DNA of 64,000 bases from an uncultured Chlorobiaceae bacterium (GCA_903994365.1 CAJEXL010000001.1:1814-65813); one strand, 5' to 3'; counted from the first letter of the stretch, positions 6,721-17,548 are shown. Translations and numbers: made by a program. The notes: a model not told the origin generated them from the sequence alone.

Positions 6721-8244
6721 CTACAGCAGCTCATCGAGTGGTTTGCCAAATCGTCTCGCAATGTACGATGCACAGGAGATGCCCGAATAGGTAACTGCTA
6801 TAACCCCCTGACCGGGAAAGGTACTGTCGCCAGCCGCAAAAAGGTTTTTAATCGGGGTTCTGTTCTGGGGTTTCTGTAAAATATTCTGACCGGGCTTAAG
6901 CAGTGGCCCATAAGATCCCGCGAAACGGTTGAGGTAACGCTGATGCGTCAGTGGGGTTGCAAGAACTTTCAGCTCAACGGCGTTGGAAAGGCCCGGGAGA
7001 ATTCGTTCCGTCCTTGAAATAATACCGGCAGCCACCTCCTCTTTGGCGCTCTTGTATGCGCTGCTTCCTCGCTCATACTGCTTCCACTGCTCCACCTCTC
7101 CAGTCACAAAGGCATGAACAATATGTTTGCCTGGAGGCGCCAGAGATGGGTCAAGAATCGTCGGTGCAGAAAAATAGATGGTTCCGCCCAGTTTGTCATA
7201 GCTCTTCCACTCATCGACAAGAATATGGTGTACATCAAATCCAGCAGGAATAACGGCAGCATCGACACCGAGAAAAAGCTGAAACCAGCTTGGTGCCTGC
7301 AGAAACCGCTTTTCATCGACCCGGTATCGGGAGTCAGTGACAAGGCGGTTGAAGGTATCCCAAATCGTGGCATTGCTGATTACAGCTCTCGCATAATGCT
7401 CAGTGCCGTCAGCAAGCCTGACCCCGCGAGCCACTCCATTGTCGACCAGAATCTCTCTCACCTCGGATTGATAGCGGATAGAGCCGCCAAATTTTTCAAT
7501 TCCCTTGCATAACGCTGCGGGAATGGCACCTGAGCCACCAACCGGATAGTTTATACCACCAAAATGACGATCGGCAAGACAGATGCCCGCATTGACCAGC
7601 GGTGTTGAAACTGCGTCTTGCAGGGCCCAGGAGTAGGCTTCAATATCAATGAAGTGCAGCAGCTCCTCATCACCAATATACCTCCGTGCCGTTTTCCCCA
7701 TGGATCGGAAGCTCTTCAGGGCCAGCTCCACCGTCTTGAAAGGAAAAGCGCTACCAACCGAAAGCAGATGTGTTACATCCTCAAGCGACCCTGCGGGCAG
7801 AGAGCTGAGAATCTCATAAACCTCATCAAGTTCACGGTAAAACTTTGTAATTCCCTCAGCTTCATGAGGAAAACGGGCAGCAAGAGCCCCAAGAAATGCA
7901 CGGCGATCATAACAGGCCGCCACGGTAAAGTCATCAGGCAAATGATAATGAATCTGTACCGGATCAGGAATCGTGCGAACCTCAACTCCCAGTCGCCTGA
8001 ATATTCTTGTGTGCAAATTGAGTGTTCCGCTGCTGCCATTTGCACCGAAGCCATAAAAAACCGAAGCACCGGCGTCAAAGCGGTAACCATCGCGTTGAAA
8101 CGATGAGCAACTGCCACCGGGATAACGGTTCTTTTCGAACACCAGCATCGAAATACCACGCTCCTGTAGCAGCGCGGCTGCGGTCAATCCTCCAATACCG
8201 GAGCCAATAACGATGACATCAGACGACTGAGTTGCAGAAACCAT
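6721..8244 (-). CDS. FAD-dependent carotenoid isomerase/desaturase family protein (CrtH-like)
   Basis: The 507-residue protein has an N-terminal FAD-binding dinucleotide fold (SDVIVIGSGIGGLTAAALLQ, then FEKNRYPGGSCSSF) and a C-terminal FAD motif (KNLFAAGDSTFPGQGVIAV). The GGSCSSF segment after the glutamate, the length near 500 and the GQGVIAVTYSG tail are closer to prolycopene isomerase CrtH/CRTISO than to phytoene desaturases CrtI/CrtP. Green sulfur bacteria use a CrtP-CrtQ-CrtH route to lycopene, so a poly-cis to all-trans carotene isomerase role is plausible. Related proteins include retinol saturases and other uncharacterised oxidoreductases, so the substrate is inferred. It is transcribed away from the ECF sigma gene. 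Confidence 0.68.
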   Translation of the reverse strand: MVSATQSSDVIVIGSGIGGLTAAALLQERGISMLVFEKNRYPGGSCSSFQRDGYRFDAGASVFYGFGANGSSGTLNLHTRIFRRLGVEVRTIPDPVQIHYHLPDDFTVAACYDRRAFLGALAARFPHEAEGITKFYRELDEVYEILSSLPAGSLEDVTHLLSVGSAFPFKTVELALKSFRSMGKTARRYIGDEELLHFIDIEAYSWALQDAVSTPLVNAGICLADRHFGGINYPVGGSGAIPAALCKGIEKFGGSIRYQSEVREILVDNGVARGVRLADGTEHYARAVISNATIWDTFNRLVTDSRYRVDEKRFLQAPSWFQLFLGVDAAVIPAGFDVHHILVDEWKSYDKLGGTIYFSAPTILDPSLAPPGKHIVHAFVTGEVEQWKQYERGSSAYKSAKEEVAAGIISRTERILPGLSNAVELKVLATPLTHQRYLNRFAGSYGPLLKPGQNILQKPQNRTPIKNLFAAGDSTFPGQGVIAVTYSGISCASYIARRFGKPLDELL

Positions 8245-8501
8245 CGGGGAGTAATTGTTGGTTGACGAAAGCCTGAAAGTTCTTTAAAATATATCGTTTT
8301 CAACGATTTTTGAATTTTTTTTACTTTTCTCACGCAATCAGGTGTGCGTTATGAGGAGATAAGAGGTACAACTCAGCAACTCCCCGAAAAGAGAAGTAAC
8401 ACTGTTTACTGAAAAACAGTATATTTCGCTCAATTACTTTAATTCATGACAGAAGTCTTAATGCGTCACCAAAGATATCTGAACCCGGAAGATTTCAGCT
8501 T

Positions 8502-9131
8502 ATGGACAATCCTGATCCAGCTCATCAGAAAAAAAGTCTGCAAACCAATGAGTCACTCTCTGCGGTAGAGCATAAAAAACAGATCGAGTTTCAGAATGAA
8601 GCCGTAGTGCACTTGAATGCACTGTATAACTACGCGCTCCATATAACCATGAATCCGGATGACGCGGAGGATTTGGTGCAGGAGACCTATCTCAAAGCCT
8701 ATCGTTTTTTTAATTCTTTTGAACGGGGAACAAACTGCAAGGCCTGGCTGTTTAAAATTTTGAAGAATAACTACATCAACGTTTTTCGAAAAAATTCAAA
8801 GGAGCCGGGCAAGGTTGATTATGATCTTATAAAGGATTTTTATCACTCAATCAAGGATACCCGGAGTGACACCACGGAAACTGATAGTGACTATTTTCAT
8901 TCCCTGCTGCATGAGGAGGTCTATCAGGCGCTTCTCTCGCTGCCCGAGGAGTTCAGGGAGGTGATACAGTTGTGTGATATTGAAGGTTTCACTTATGAGG
9001 AGATAGCTAATATGGTAGACAGCCCTATCGGGACGGTAAGGTCTAGGCTATACAGGGGAAGAAAGCTGCTTCGGAACCAGCTTGAAGGGTACGCTAAAAA
9101 GTATGGCTTTGCTACTGATACAGATCAATAA
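8502..9131 (+). CDS. ECF-type RNA polymerase sigma factor
   Basis: The 209-residue protein has region 2 ([20 protein letters not shown], then [23 protein letters not shown]) and region 4 ([20 protein letters not shown], then [20 protein letters not shown]). The 40-residue linker rich in acidic residues is normal for RpoE/SigH-like ECF factors. No region 1 or 3 is present. It is followed 28 bases later by a gene for a zinc-binding anti-sigma protein, which together suggests a thiol or redox stress switch like SigR-RsrA. Its targets cannot be read from the window. Confidence 0.9.
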   Translation: MDNPDPAHQKKSLQTNESLSAVEHKKQIEFQNEAVVHLNALYNYALHITMNPDDAEDLVQETYLKAYRFFNSFERGTNCKAWLFKILKNNYINVFRKNSKEPGKVDYDLIKDFYHSIKDTRSDTTETDSDYFHSLLHEEVYQALLSLPEEFREVIQLCDIEGFTYEEIANMVDSPIGTVRSRLYRGRKLLRNQLEGYAKKYGFATDTDQ

Positions 9132-9159
9132 ACTGAAGAGGTACAACGTAATTTATACT

Positions 9160-9399
9160 ATGAACTGCAATGAAGCCTGCGTACTTATAAGTGCGGCTGT
9201 GGACGGTGAGCTCTCTTTTGTGGAGGAAAAACAGTTTTTTCTCCACCTCTCGGAATGCAAAGAGTGTACTGCGGAGTATGACGACGCTCAAAGAACGAAG
9301 CTGATCATCAGAGAGAGAGTGATTCGATTTAAAGCTCCTCAAACCCTTATTAATTCTATCACGCAACTTACGTCATTCACTCCAAAAGAGATGTTCTGA
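9160..9399 (+). CDS. Zinc-binding anti-sigma factor (ZAS / zf-HC2 type)
   Basis: From ATG 9160 the product is 79 residues and carries H29-x3-C33-x2-C36 (HLSECKEC) with C3 or C7 upstream, the zinc anti-sigma signature. The C-terminal half (IIRERVIRFKAPQTLINSIT) resembles the sigma-binding helix of RsrA-like proteins. The gene directly follows the ECF sigma factor, so it most likely holds that factor inactive and may release it on cysteine oxidation. No transmembrane segment is seen, so this is a cytoplasmic anti-sigma. The longer open frame from 9082 overlaps the sigma gene and has no family sequence before 9160. Confidence 0.8.
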   Translation: MNCNEACVLISAAVDGELSFVEEKQFFLHLSECKECTAEYDDAQRTKLIIRERVIRFKAPQTLINSITQLTSFTPKEMF

Positions 9400-9527
9400 A
9401 GCAAAACTACCACCAAAAACAGAGCAGGATATTTTGTATTTACAACAATAGTCATAGTATGACGGGTGTCAATCTTAATAAACATTATCGCTGACGGCAA
9501 AAATAGTACTTTGTGAAAAGTTTGATC

Positions 9528-9938
9528 ATGAACAAAACATTTACCATAACAACAGACGAGGTGACCAAATGGAACCTCATTTTACCGGATGAAATGCTTG
9601 AGGCCGTCTCCAACAGATTCAAGCTTCTCTCCGAGCCAATGAGACTTAAAATATTGCGCGCACTCTGTGACCGTGAACGTACCGTTCAGGAAATCGTCAA
9701 TGCCATCAATGCAAACCAGGCAAACGTCTCCAAGCATCTTGCACTGATGTACGACAACGGTATGGTTACCCGCAGAAAAGATGGCCTGAAATGCTATTAT
9801 CGTATTGCTGATGACAGCACAGTATTTGCCTGCTATCTGACATCGAAAAGTGTTGTCGAGAACCTCCAACATCGCCTCAATCAGGTGCAGAACTTCAAAT
9901 CAACTCTTCAGAACGAGGCTACACCCACCACACACTGA
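9528..9938 (+). CDS. ArsR-family winged-helix transcriptional regulator
   Basis: The 136-residue protein carries the ArsR winged helix: [20 protein letters not shown], the recognition helix in [20 protein letters not shown] and the wing [16 protein letters not shown]. The usual metal-binding ELCVCDL site of ArsR/SmtB helix 3 is absent (here [11 protein letters not shown]). Cysteines occur only at ALCDRE, KCYYR and FACYL, so the signal is unknown and may be redox-linked rather than a metal. A GTG 15 bases upstream (9513) is an alternative start. It stands alone between the sigma/anti-sigma pair and the hsp20-dnaK genes. Confidence 0.85.
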   Translation: MNKTFTITTDEVTKWNLILPDEMLEAVSNRFKLLSEPMRLKILRALCDRERTVQEIVNAINANQANVSKHLALMYDNGMVTRRKDGLKCYYRIADDSTVFACYLTSKSVVENLQHRLNQVQNFKSTLQNEATPTTH

Positions 9939-10035
9939 CATTTTGTCACCCCCGCAACAGTATAGTGCGACATTATTGCCACACCACCGTCATATCTGAC
10001 ACATTTTTTTGTTCAAAACCGAATAAAAACGGGTA

Positions 10036-10051
10036 TGGCACGTTTTTTGCT
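10036..10051 (+). promoter_or_regulatory. Sigma-54 type -24/-12 promoter for hsp20
   Basis: The bases TGGCACG (10036-10042), four T, then TTGCT (10047-10051) match the sigma-54 consensus TGGCACG-N4-TTGCW. The GG (10037-10038) and GC (10049-10050) elements are exactly 10 bases apart. Transcription would begin near 10062, about 70 bases before the hsp20 start. The TATAAT at 10051-10056 lacks a -35 partner. No CIRCE inverted repeat is seen. Confidence 0.6.
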
Positions 10052-10134
10052 ATAATAATTGTGTCATGTCGGGCGTTTATTACTGATAATTGATTCGTGA
10101 ATTTACTAATAGCGCGAGTAAAAAGGAGAGTACC

Positions 10135-10533
10135 ATGCTGTTAAAATTATCAAAGGATCCGCTTAATCTGTTTGACGATATATGGCCTGGCGCACAAATG
10201 CCGTCAGCGCCTGCATTCAGGGTCGATATTTCCGAGGATGCCACTGCATTTCACATTGACGCAGAGCTGCCTGGACTAACAAAAGAGCAGATTTCGCTCG
10301 TCATTGAGGATGATATGCTTACCATCAAGGCAGAGAGGACGCAGGAGACGGAAGAGGGGAAAAAAGATTATCACCGTGTAGAGCGGATGTCAGGAAGTTT
10401 TTCAAGAAGCTTTAATCTTGGTGAGGTCATTGACCAGAACACTATTCAGGCTGACTTTGAGAACGGGATACTCCGCATCATCCTGCCCAAAGCTGCACCA
10501 GTAAAAAAGACAAAAGAGATCGTTATCAGATAA
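10135..10533 (+). CDS. Small heat-shock protein, Hsp20/alpha-crystallin family
   Basis: The 132-residue protein from ATG 10135 (with AAAAGGAGAG just upstream) has a short N-terminal arm and a full alpha-crystallin domain: [20 protein letters not shown], then [25 protein letters not shown] and the G-I-L-R-I-I-L-P consensus near the end. The C-terminal I-x-I tail reads KEIVIR. It is an ATP-independent holdase that would hand clients to DnaK, whose gene follows. A longer frame from TTG 10090 lacks similarity. Confidence 0.92.
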   Translation: MLLKLSKDPLNLFDDIWPGAQMPSAPAFRVDISEDATAFHIDAELPGLTKEQISLVIEDDMLTIKAERTQETEEGKKDYHRVERMSGSFSRSFNLGEVIDQNTIQADFENGILRIILPKAAPVKKTKEIVIR

Positions 10534-10544
10534 CATCATGATCG

Positions 10545-10574
10545 TTGGCTTGTGATACTTCAATCACAAGCCAA
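10545..10574 (+). terminator. Rho-independent terminator between hsp20 and dnaK
   Basis: A perfect 12-base stem (TTGGCTTGTGAT with ATCACAAGCCAA) and a 6-base loop is followed at once by ATTTTTT. Only 40 bases separate it from the dnaK start, so it should end or attenuate the hsp20 transcript. Confidence 0.85.
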
Positions 10575-10590
10575 ATTTTTTAGTCACTAA

Positions 10591-12534
<1,944 letters not shown>

Positions 12535-12557
12535 TCCGAAATAACGTGGTTATGTTT

Positions 12558-12588
12558 AACAAAGGGATTCATTGGGAATCCCTTTGTT
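12558..12588 (+). terminator. Terminator hairpin after dnaK
   Basis: A perfect 13-base inverted repeat (AACAAAGGGATTC / GAATCCCTTTGTT) has a 5-base loop and is followed by ATTTAACC. The U-tract is short, but the position 24 bases after the dnaK stop fits. Confidence 0.75.
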
Positions 12589-12669
12589 ATTTAACCGGCT
12601 TTTAGTAATTTATGCTTCATTGAAGGCAAAAAACCTGTGTTACATTTGCAAATTTAAACTGTGCAGACA

Positions 12670-13104
12670 ATGCAACCTCAGCTCAGCCGTCCAGAGACAA
12701 GCAAAAACCAGGTCAGGGTCAGTACCGCAGGACCGTGGTCGGGTAACGCAACCCATAAAGTAGAGAAGTATTATATCATCTCAGCAAAAAGGGATCAATA
12801 CAACAAGCTGCAGGTGCAGATTGCTCCCGTTTCCGGGCGAAGGAAGTTATCACCGACGAAAGAGATGATCAGTAAAATCATCGCCGGTGACATTGATCTC
12901 TTCGTACTTTCAACCCAGCCTGATATCGGAATTGACCTCAATAAGATAATTGTTGACAGCGAGAATCGTTATGTTATTGACTTTGACAACCGGGGTATAA
13001 AGTGGACGATGAGAGACATTCCTGTTTTTTATAATTCGCTTGATCAGCAGCTCTGTGTGGAAATTAACCGACGCACCTATACACTTGAAGAGTTCTTCAA
13101 GTAG
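12670..13104 (+). CDS. Conserved-looking hypothetical protein
   Basis: I do not recognise this protein (about 144 residues from ATG 12670; a GTG at 12661 is an alternative). It has a disordered, polar first 35 residues, then an alternating strand pattern: KYYIISAKRDQYNKLQVQIA, PVSGRRKLSPTKEMISKIIA, and a tail ending RRTYTLEEFFK. There are no signal peptide, membrane segment or metal motifs. Even hydrophobic spacing and normal codon use suggest a real gene. It is isolated between the dnaK terminator and the Tol operon. Confidence 0.6.
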   Translation: MQPQLSRPETSKNQVRVSTAGPWSGNATHKVEKYYIISAKRDQYNKLQVQIAPVSGRRKLSPTKEMISKIIAGDIDLFVLSTQPDIGIDLNKIIVDSENRYVIDFDNRGIKWTMRDIPVFYNSLDQQLCVEINRRTYTLEEFFK

Positions 13105-13118
13105 CAATGAGCGGAGCC

Positions 13119-13170
13119 AGCCACATGGTCTATGGTCATTTTTCACAACTGATCCGGCAACAATGTGGCT
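13119..13170 (+). terminator. Possible terminator after the hypothetical gene
   Basis: An 8-base inverted repeat (AGCCACAT / ATGTGGCT) with a long 36-base loop is followed by TTCTTTATTTTTT on the plus strand. The long loop makes it weak evidence. Confidence 0.35.
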
Positions 13171-13174
13171 TTCT

Positions 13175-14008
13175 TTATTTTTTCCTTACTAATGCAGCTT
13201 CCGGTGATTTTGGATAGACTTTAACCAGGTCGTTGTCGCGTGCAGTTGCATTGACAGTATCACCTATCTTTTGGAAAGAGCGCGCCTGCTTGTAGAGCGC
13301 TGCCGGACGGTTGCTGCTTTTGATATACTTGGCAATCACCACCTGATAGGCAAGTATGGCATTTTCATACTTCTTCTCCCCAAAGTAGCTCTCGGCAAGC
13401 TGAAACTGCGCCTTGTCGGCCAACTCGGATTTTGGATAGTTTTTTAAGAGGGCGCTAAAACTCTCTCTTGCCGACACATAGTTTTGTTGAGCAAGCTTCT
13501 CTGATCCATCTCGAAGCAGAGCTACGTCGTCCAGAGGCAGCGGAAGCAAAGATTTCCCTTTTATCTGCACAGTTCCGCCAGGTTGACTTTCCGGGTTACC
13601 CAATCTCGATAGCTGCTCCAGCTTCTGCAGTCGCACCTCCAGATCATCTGCCTTGTAAACGAGAAGAGAGTCCTCCATTCCCAGACGTTTGAACGCCTCA
13701 CTGCTCTTGTGAAGGCTCCCCTCAAAACTTCCCTGTAACCGAAAAACATCATCACGAATCTGCTGTGCATCAGAATATGAACTCGCTGACTGCGCCCTTA
13801 TTACGTCAACTTCACTCCTCAGCGTTTGAATATCAGCACGCAACTGTTGAATCTCGGTTAAAGAGCCTTCGGATTGCGTCTTGATCGCTTCGGAATCGTT
13901 CTTCAGTTTTCGCAGATCGTCGTTAAAAAGAACAAGATCCTGCTTTGACGCACAGGCAGAGAGTACCAGAAACGGTAAAAAAACAAACGGTTTGATCTTC
14001 GTGTTCAT
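13175..14008 (-). CDS. cpoB: Cell division coordinator CpoB / YbgF, lipoprotein form
   Basis: The 277-residue protein starts with a lipoprotein signal peptide (FVFLPFLVLSACASK, lipobox L-S-A-C). A coiled-coil region follows (residues about 25-110, LRKLKNDSEAIK and LRADIQTLRSEVDVIRAQ). The C-terminal part holds TPR units (AQFQLAESYFGEKKYENAI, YKQARSFQKIGDTVNA). This is the CpoB/YbgF layout, which links Tol-Pal with cell-wall synthesis during constriction. The E. coli protein is a soluble periplasmic protein, so the lipobox cysteine here is a difference. It is the last gene of the tol operon. Confidence 0.85.
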   Translation of the reverse strand: MNTKIKPFVFLPFLVLSACASKQDLVLFNDDLRKLKNDSEAIKTQSEGSLTEIQQLRADIQTLRSEVDVIRAQSASSYSDAQQIRDDVFRLQGSFEGSLHKSSEAFKRLGMEDSLLVYKADDLEVRLQKLEQLSRLGNPESQPGGTVQIKGKSLLPLPLDDVALLRDGSEKLAQQNYVSARESFSALLKNYPKSELADKAQFQLAESYFGEKKYENAILAYQVVIAKYIKSSNRPAALYKQARSFQKIGDTVNATARDNDLVKVYPKSPEAALVRKK

Positions 14009-14089
14009 GAGTTAATCAAAGTTTTCAATCAATAGAGCTGATAACTGGATTCACAATGGGTCAATCAGCCACAGCAATACCATATCTCG

Positions 14090-14740
14090 TTATTGTACAA
14101 TAAAATGTGCCCGACGGTTTTTTGCCATAGCCTCATTGCTCTTGCCGGAATCAAAAGGACGTTCCTCACCGAAGCTGAGAGATTCAAGACGTGATGACAC
14201 CACTCCAAGCCTGACCATGTACTCCTTTGCAGTTGTCGAACGGCGCTCACCAAGCGCAATATTGTATTCTGAGGTGCCTCTGGAATCACAGTGCCCCTCA
14301 ATACGTGCGCTTTTCGATGTATTACGTCCAAACCATGCAGCATTTTTTGCCAATTGCTCCTGGGCATTTGCGCTCAGTGCGCTACTGTCAAATTCAAAAA
14401 ACACATCTCCGACAGGTCCCGTCTGCCACTGGTCAAATCCATAGCCAGATTGAGGCAATCCATTTTGCTGTGATGAAGAGGTGGTTGTGGGAGAAACCGT
14501 TGACGAGACGCTTGGCAATGAGGGCTGAGTGAGAGCGACCGGTGATGGTGTTGATGGAGCAGGTTTAGAAGCCAACGACGGGGCTGCTGATGCCGGTATG
14601 GCAGACCTGGAGGATACTGTTGCCGGTGCCTGACTTGCTGGAGTGACCGTACTGCCAGACGTTTTCAACGCCGCATCAGATGAGCATCCCGCAATAATCA
14701 ACAAGGGCAGGATAAAAATACCATTTATTTTTTTTTTCAT
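14090..14740 (-). CDS. pal: Peptidoglycan-associated lipoprotein Pal
   Basis: From ATG 14740, with GGAG 8 bases upstream, the product is 216 residues. It has a lipoprotein signal (LPLLIIAGCSS), a long Ser/Pro/Ala/Thr-rich linker (residues about 20-100) and an OmpA-like peptidoglycan-binding domain (VFFEFDSSALSANAQEQLAK, then IEGHCDSRGTSEYNIALGER). The D and R in GHCDSRGT are the residues that grip meso-diaminopimelate in the cell wall. The linker is much longer than in E. coli Pal. An in-frame GTG at 14746 is a less likely start. Confidence 0.92.
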   Translation of the reverse strand: MKKKINGIFILPLLIIAGCSSDAALKTSGSTVTPASQAPATVSSRSAIPASAAPSLASKPAPSTPSPVALTQPSLPSVSSTVSPTTTSSSQQNGLPQSGYGFDQWQTGPVGDVFFEFDSSALSANAQEQLAKNAAWFGRNTSKSARIEGHCDSRGTSEYNIALGERRSTTAKEYMVRLGVVSSRLESLSFGEERPFDSGKSNEAMAKNRRAHFIVQ

Positions 14741-14872
14741 GACCACGACTCCGTTTTACAGATAAAAAATTGGAATGAAATATAAATGATCTCCACCCAT
14801 CAAGGCATATTATCATTTATCAAAAAGAGTCACCAGGCTCTCCACCGGGCTGCTCTTGATAGCCCAAAAATA

Positions 14873-16168
14873 TTATTTTCGGAACAAAGACCAAAAAGCC
14901 TGCATCTGCTCCCCGCTCATCTGCAACAGTGCCCGCTGGTTTTTGCCCGTCGACCCCATGGTGTACAATCGTCTCTTCCCGTCGCGGTTAGAGGTAAAAA
15001 CAACCATCTCCCCATCAGGGGACCATGATGGAGACTCATTCTGCCCTGTCTGAGCGGTCAACTGCTTTAAGCCGGAGCCATCAATCCCCACGGTGAAGAT
15101 ATTGAATTCTCCACTCTTTTCGCATGTCGTATAGGCAATTTTATCCCCTGACGGAGACCATGAGGGCTGTGTATTGTAGTCTCCATTAAAGGTCAACCTT
15201 CTTGCCTCGCCCGACAGAAGATCCTGGATAAATATCTGTGGCTGACCGTTTCGTTCGGAAACATAGGCCATGTTGTTTCCATCAGGCGAAAAAGTGGGTG
15301 AAATATCTATTCCACTACTCTTGGTCAACCTTCGGTACAGGGCTCCATCGCTCTTGAGCAGGTAGATCTCCTGGTCGCCTTCAAAAGAGAGGGTTGTTGC
15401 AACCTCCCGGCTATTTCTCCATGCCGGATCAATGCTGATCCCGCTTTTGCCGACCATGACGCTCTTTCCATCAAGCTGATTCCGGATATAGAGAGCCGGG
15501 CGACCAGTAGAATAATTAGTATAAGCAAGATATTTTCCGTCAGGGGAGAGCGCTGGCGTCAGGGAGATGGAACGAGCGTTGGTCAATTGCACGATATCCT
15601 GCCCGTCAAAATCGCATTGATAAATCTCTTTAAATCCACTCTTGTTGGAAACAAAGACAATTTTACTGCCAAACGCCGACCGTCGTCCGGTAAGACGCTC
15701 CACAAGATCGGCACAAAATGCGTGAGCTGGAGAGCGAAGATTCTTTTCGGAGCCACGGTAGGTTTTGCTGAACAGTAATTTAGCTTCTCCAATACTGTAG
15801 ACCTTCATCTCAAGAGTGACATTGCCTGCATTTCTGGTAACGGCCCCTCGTACAAACACCTCTGCATTTATAGAACCAGGCGTACTGAAATTAATGCCAC
15901 TGTTATCCCGAACGGCAACATGAGAATCAAGAATGGTAAAAAGTCCTGGAAAAGCAAGGCCGTCACGGATAATCAGATCCATACTATGGGCCACTTTTCC
16001 GTCATCTCCCCTCTGTACATCAAGTTTATTGAGCGCCAGAGTAATATTCTCAGAGCCTTTTTTGCTGATAATGATATACTCTCCCTCCGGCGCAGCGACA
16101 AGATGCAAAGGGACAAGAGGCAAACAGAGGGCAAGAATGGCTGAAATGAAATGTCTGGTGAATTTCAT
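14873..16168 (-). CDS. tolB: Tol-Pal system beta-propeller protein TolB
   Basis: The 431-residue protein has a Sec signal peptide (SAILALCLPLVPLHLVAA), the TolB N-terminal alpha/beta domain up to about residue 160, and a C-terminal six-bladed propeller built from WD-like units with the motifs PALSPDGKYLAY, PTFSPDGNNMAYVS, PSWSPSGDKIAYTT and PSWSPDGEMVVFTSNRDG. TolB sits in the periplasm and links Pal to TolA. The order tolA-tolB-pal is the classical one and the length is normal. Confidence 0.97.
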   Translation of the reverse strand: MKFTRHFISAILALCLPLVPLHLVAAPEGEYIIISKKGSENITLALNKLDVQRGDDGKVAHSMDLIIRDGLAFPGLFTILDSHVAVRDNSGINFSTPGSINAEVFVRGAVTRNAGNVTLEMKVYSIGEAKLLFSKTYRGSEKNLRSPAHAFCADLVERLTGRRSAFGSKIVFVSNKSGFKEIYQCDFDGQDIVQLTNARSISLTPALSPDGKYLAYTNYSTGRPALYIRNQLDGKSVMVGKSGISIDPAWRNSREVATTLSFEGDQEIYLLKSDGALYRRLTKSSGIDISPTFSPDGNNMAYVSERNGQPQIFIQDLLSGEARRLTFNGDYNTQPSWSPSGDKIAYTTCEKSGEFNIFTVGIDGSGLKQLTAQTGQNESPSWSPDGEMVVFTSNRDGKRRLYTMGSTGKNQRALLQMSGEQMQAFWSLFRK

Positions 16169-16230
16169 GATAGTAGTAACAACAAAAAGTTAAACGACAT
16201 CGCTTGTTTCGGACAATACATCCAAGACGC

Positions 16231-17106
16231 TTACTGCTCAATACCTTCAGGGGTAAAGACAAAAGCCACCCAGACACCCTGCGCACCCTCTCCTCGTGGC
16301 AAAGGAGGCAGCGGTGAAGATTTTTCAAGTGCTTTTTTCACGGAATTGTTCAGATACTCACTCAATGATTTCTTGACAAACAAAATTTGACCAATCGAGC
16401 CGTCAGAAAGAATAGTAATCCGAACGGCCACACTCATACCAAAACTATTCTTCAACAGTGGATTGGCCAAATCCCAGTTATCCTGAATAATTGCAGCAAT
16501 TCTCTTCTTGTAGGCAAGTGACGCTCCTGATCCTCCATACTCTTTTCCTGCCACACGATTTCCGCTGGAAACACCGGCTCGCTCTCCGGAGCCTCCTGAA
16601 ACAGCAAGAGCCTTTTCTGAATTAACTCTCTTCTCAAGTTCGGCAAGCGCTGTTTTCACCGTACTGCCGGGGGGCTGCGGTGGTTGCGCTTTGTTGCCAA
16701 CAACCTCCTTAAGTCTCTCGAGGGCACGTGCCAAATCCTGCTTCTTGGCAGATGTTGGCACCGGCTTTTTCTCCGGGAGCGCTCTCGTTACTGCTTTTAA
16801 TTTGGCTGGCAACGGAGTACTGGATACGGCCTTCACCCTTTTTTCTGCCGGTGAGGGCAGAGAAACCGGCGCTGCCGGAGGCAAGCCGGCCTTCGTCGCC
16901 GAAGGCTTTACCTCAATCGCGGAAACACTCTCTTCTGTTGGTAATGAGACAAGGGTGATACTCACTATTTTTGGTTCCACCTGCCTGCGGGCATCAAGTA
17001 TTTGCAAAAAAAGGGAGACTGAAAACACCACGAGGTGCAGTATGGCCGCAATTGTCAGCCAGAAATAAAAAGTTTTTTCGGAATGCACTCTCTGAACTTT
17101 CTTCAT
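16231..17106 (-). CDS. tolA: TolA-like / TonB C-terminal energy-transducing protein
   Basis: The 291-residue protein has one N-terminal membrane anchor (FWLTIAAILHLVVFSVSLFL), a Pro/Ala/Lys-rich spanning region (residues about 50-195) and a TonB/TolA-type C-terminal domain (YKKRIAAIIQDNWDLANPLL, then a VAVRITILSDGSIGQILFVKK strand pair). It would connect the TolQR proton channel to TolB and Pal across the periplasm. TonB is the alternative name for this architecture, but the position between tolR and tolB argues for TolA. Confidence 0.85.
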   Translation of the reverse strand: MKKVQRVHSEKTFYFWLTIAAILHLVVFSVSLFLQILDARRQVEPKIVSITLVSLPTEESVSAIEVKPSATKAGLPPAAPVSLPSPAEKRVKAVSSTPLPAKLKAVTRALPEKKPVPTSAKKQDLARALERLKEVVGNKAQPPQPPGSTVKTALAELEKRVNSEKALAVSGGSGERAGVSSGNRVAGKEYGGSGASLAYKKRIAAIIQDNWDLANPLLKNSFGMSVAVRITILSDGSIGQILFVKKSLSEYLNNSVKKALEKSSPLPPLPRGEGAQGVWVAFVFTPEGIEQ

Positions 17107-17115
17107 AGGAGCACC

Positions 17116-17538
17116 CTATCTTCCGCCCTTCTGTTCAGCCAAAGCTGGTTCGGTCACCATTCCAATTTTTTCAATGCCCGCATCCCTGATTTGAGCGATG
17201 ACATCCATCACGACTCCATAAGGAAGAGATTTATCTGCTTTAAGATAAACCTCCTGAGTCCGCACGACATCAAGCAGAGTCGGAAGCTTGTCGCGCACCT
17301 CTGAAACATGCAACTGATCATTATTGACAGAAACCCGACTTGCGGCATCAATAGTTATCACCACCGCATGCTCCTGCACATCCATCTTTTTCAGCGTTGT
17401 TTTTGGTGTATCAACCTTGACGCCATGCGTCATCATTGGGGCCGTAACCATAAAAATAATAAGGAGAACCAGCATGACATCAACAAACGGCGTGACATTG
17501 ATGTCGCTCATCAATCGGCTTTTTCCTGAAGTTATCAT
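17116..17538 (-). CDS. tolR: TolR / ExbD biopolymer transport protein
   Basis: From ATG 17538 (GAGG upstream) the product is 140 residues. It has SRLMSDINVTPFVDVMLVLL with the key proton-conducting aspartate in V-T-P-F-V-D-V-M-L-V-L-L, one membrane helix and a periplasmic domain ending near MDVIAQIRDAGIEKIGMVTE. The stop codon of tolQ lies 10 bases before this start, so the two are probably co-translated. A longer frame starting at 17598 overlaps tolQ and is not supported. Confidence 0.92.
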   Translation of the reverse strand: MITSGKSRLMSDINVTPFVDVMLVLLIIFMVTAPMMTHGVKVDTPKTTLKKMDVQEHAVVITIDAASRVSVNNDQLHVSEVRDKLPTLLDVVRTQEVYLKADKSLPYGVVMDVIAQIRDAGIEKIGMVTEPALAEQKGGR

Positions 17539-17548
17539 TCCGGAGCCT

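Noticed and set aside
10051..10056. TATAAT as a sigma-70 -10 box for hsp20
   Set aside because: No -35 box lies 16-18 bases upstream. The sigma-54 pattern overlapping it fits much better.
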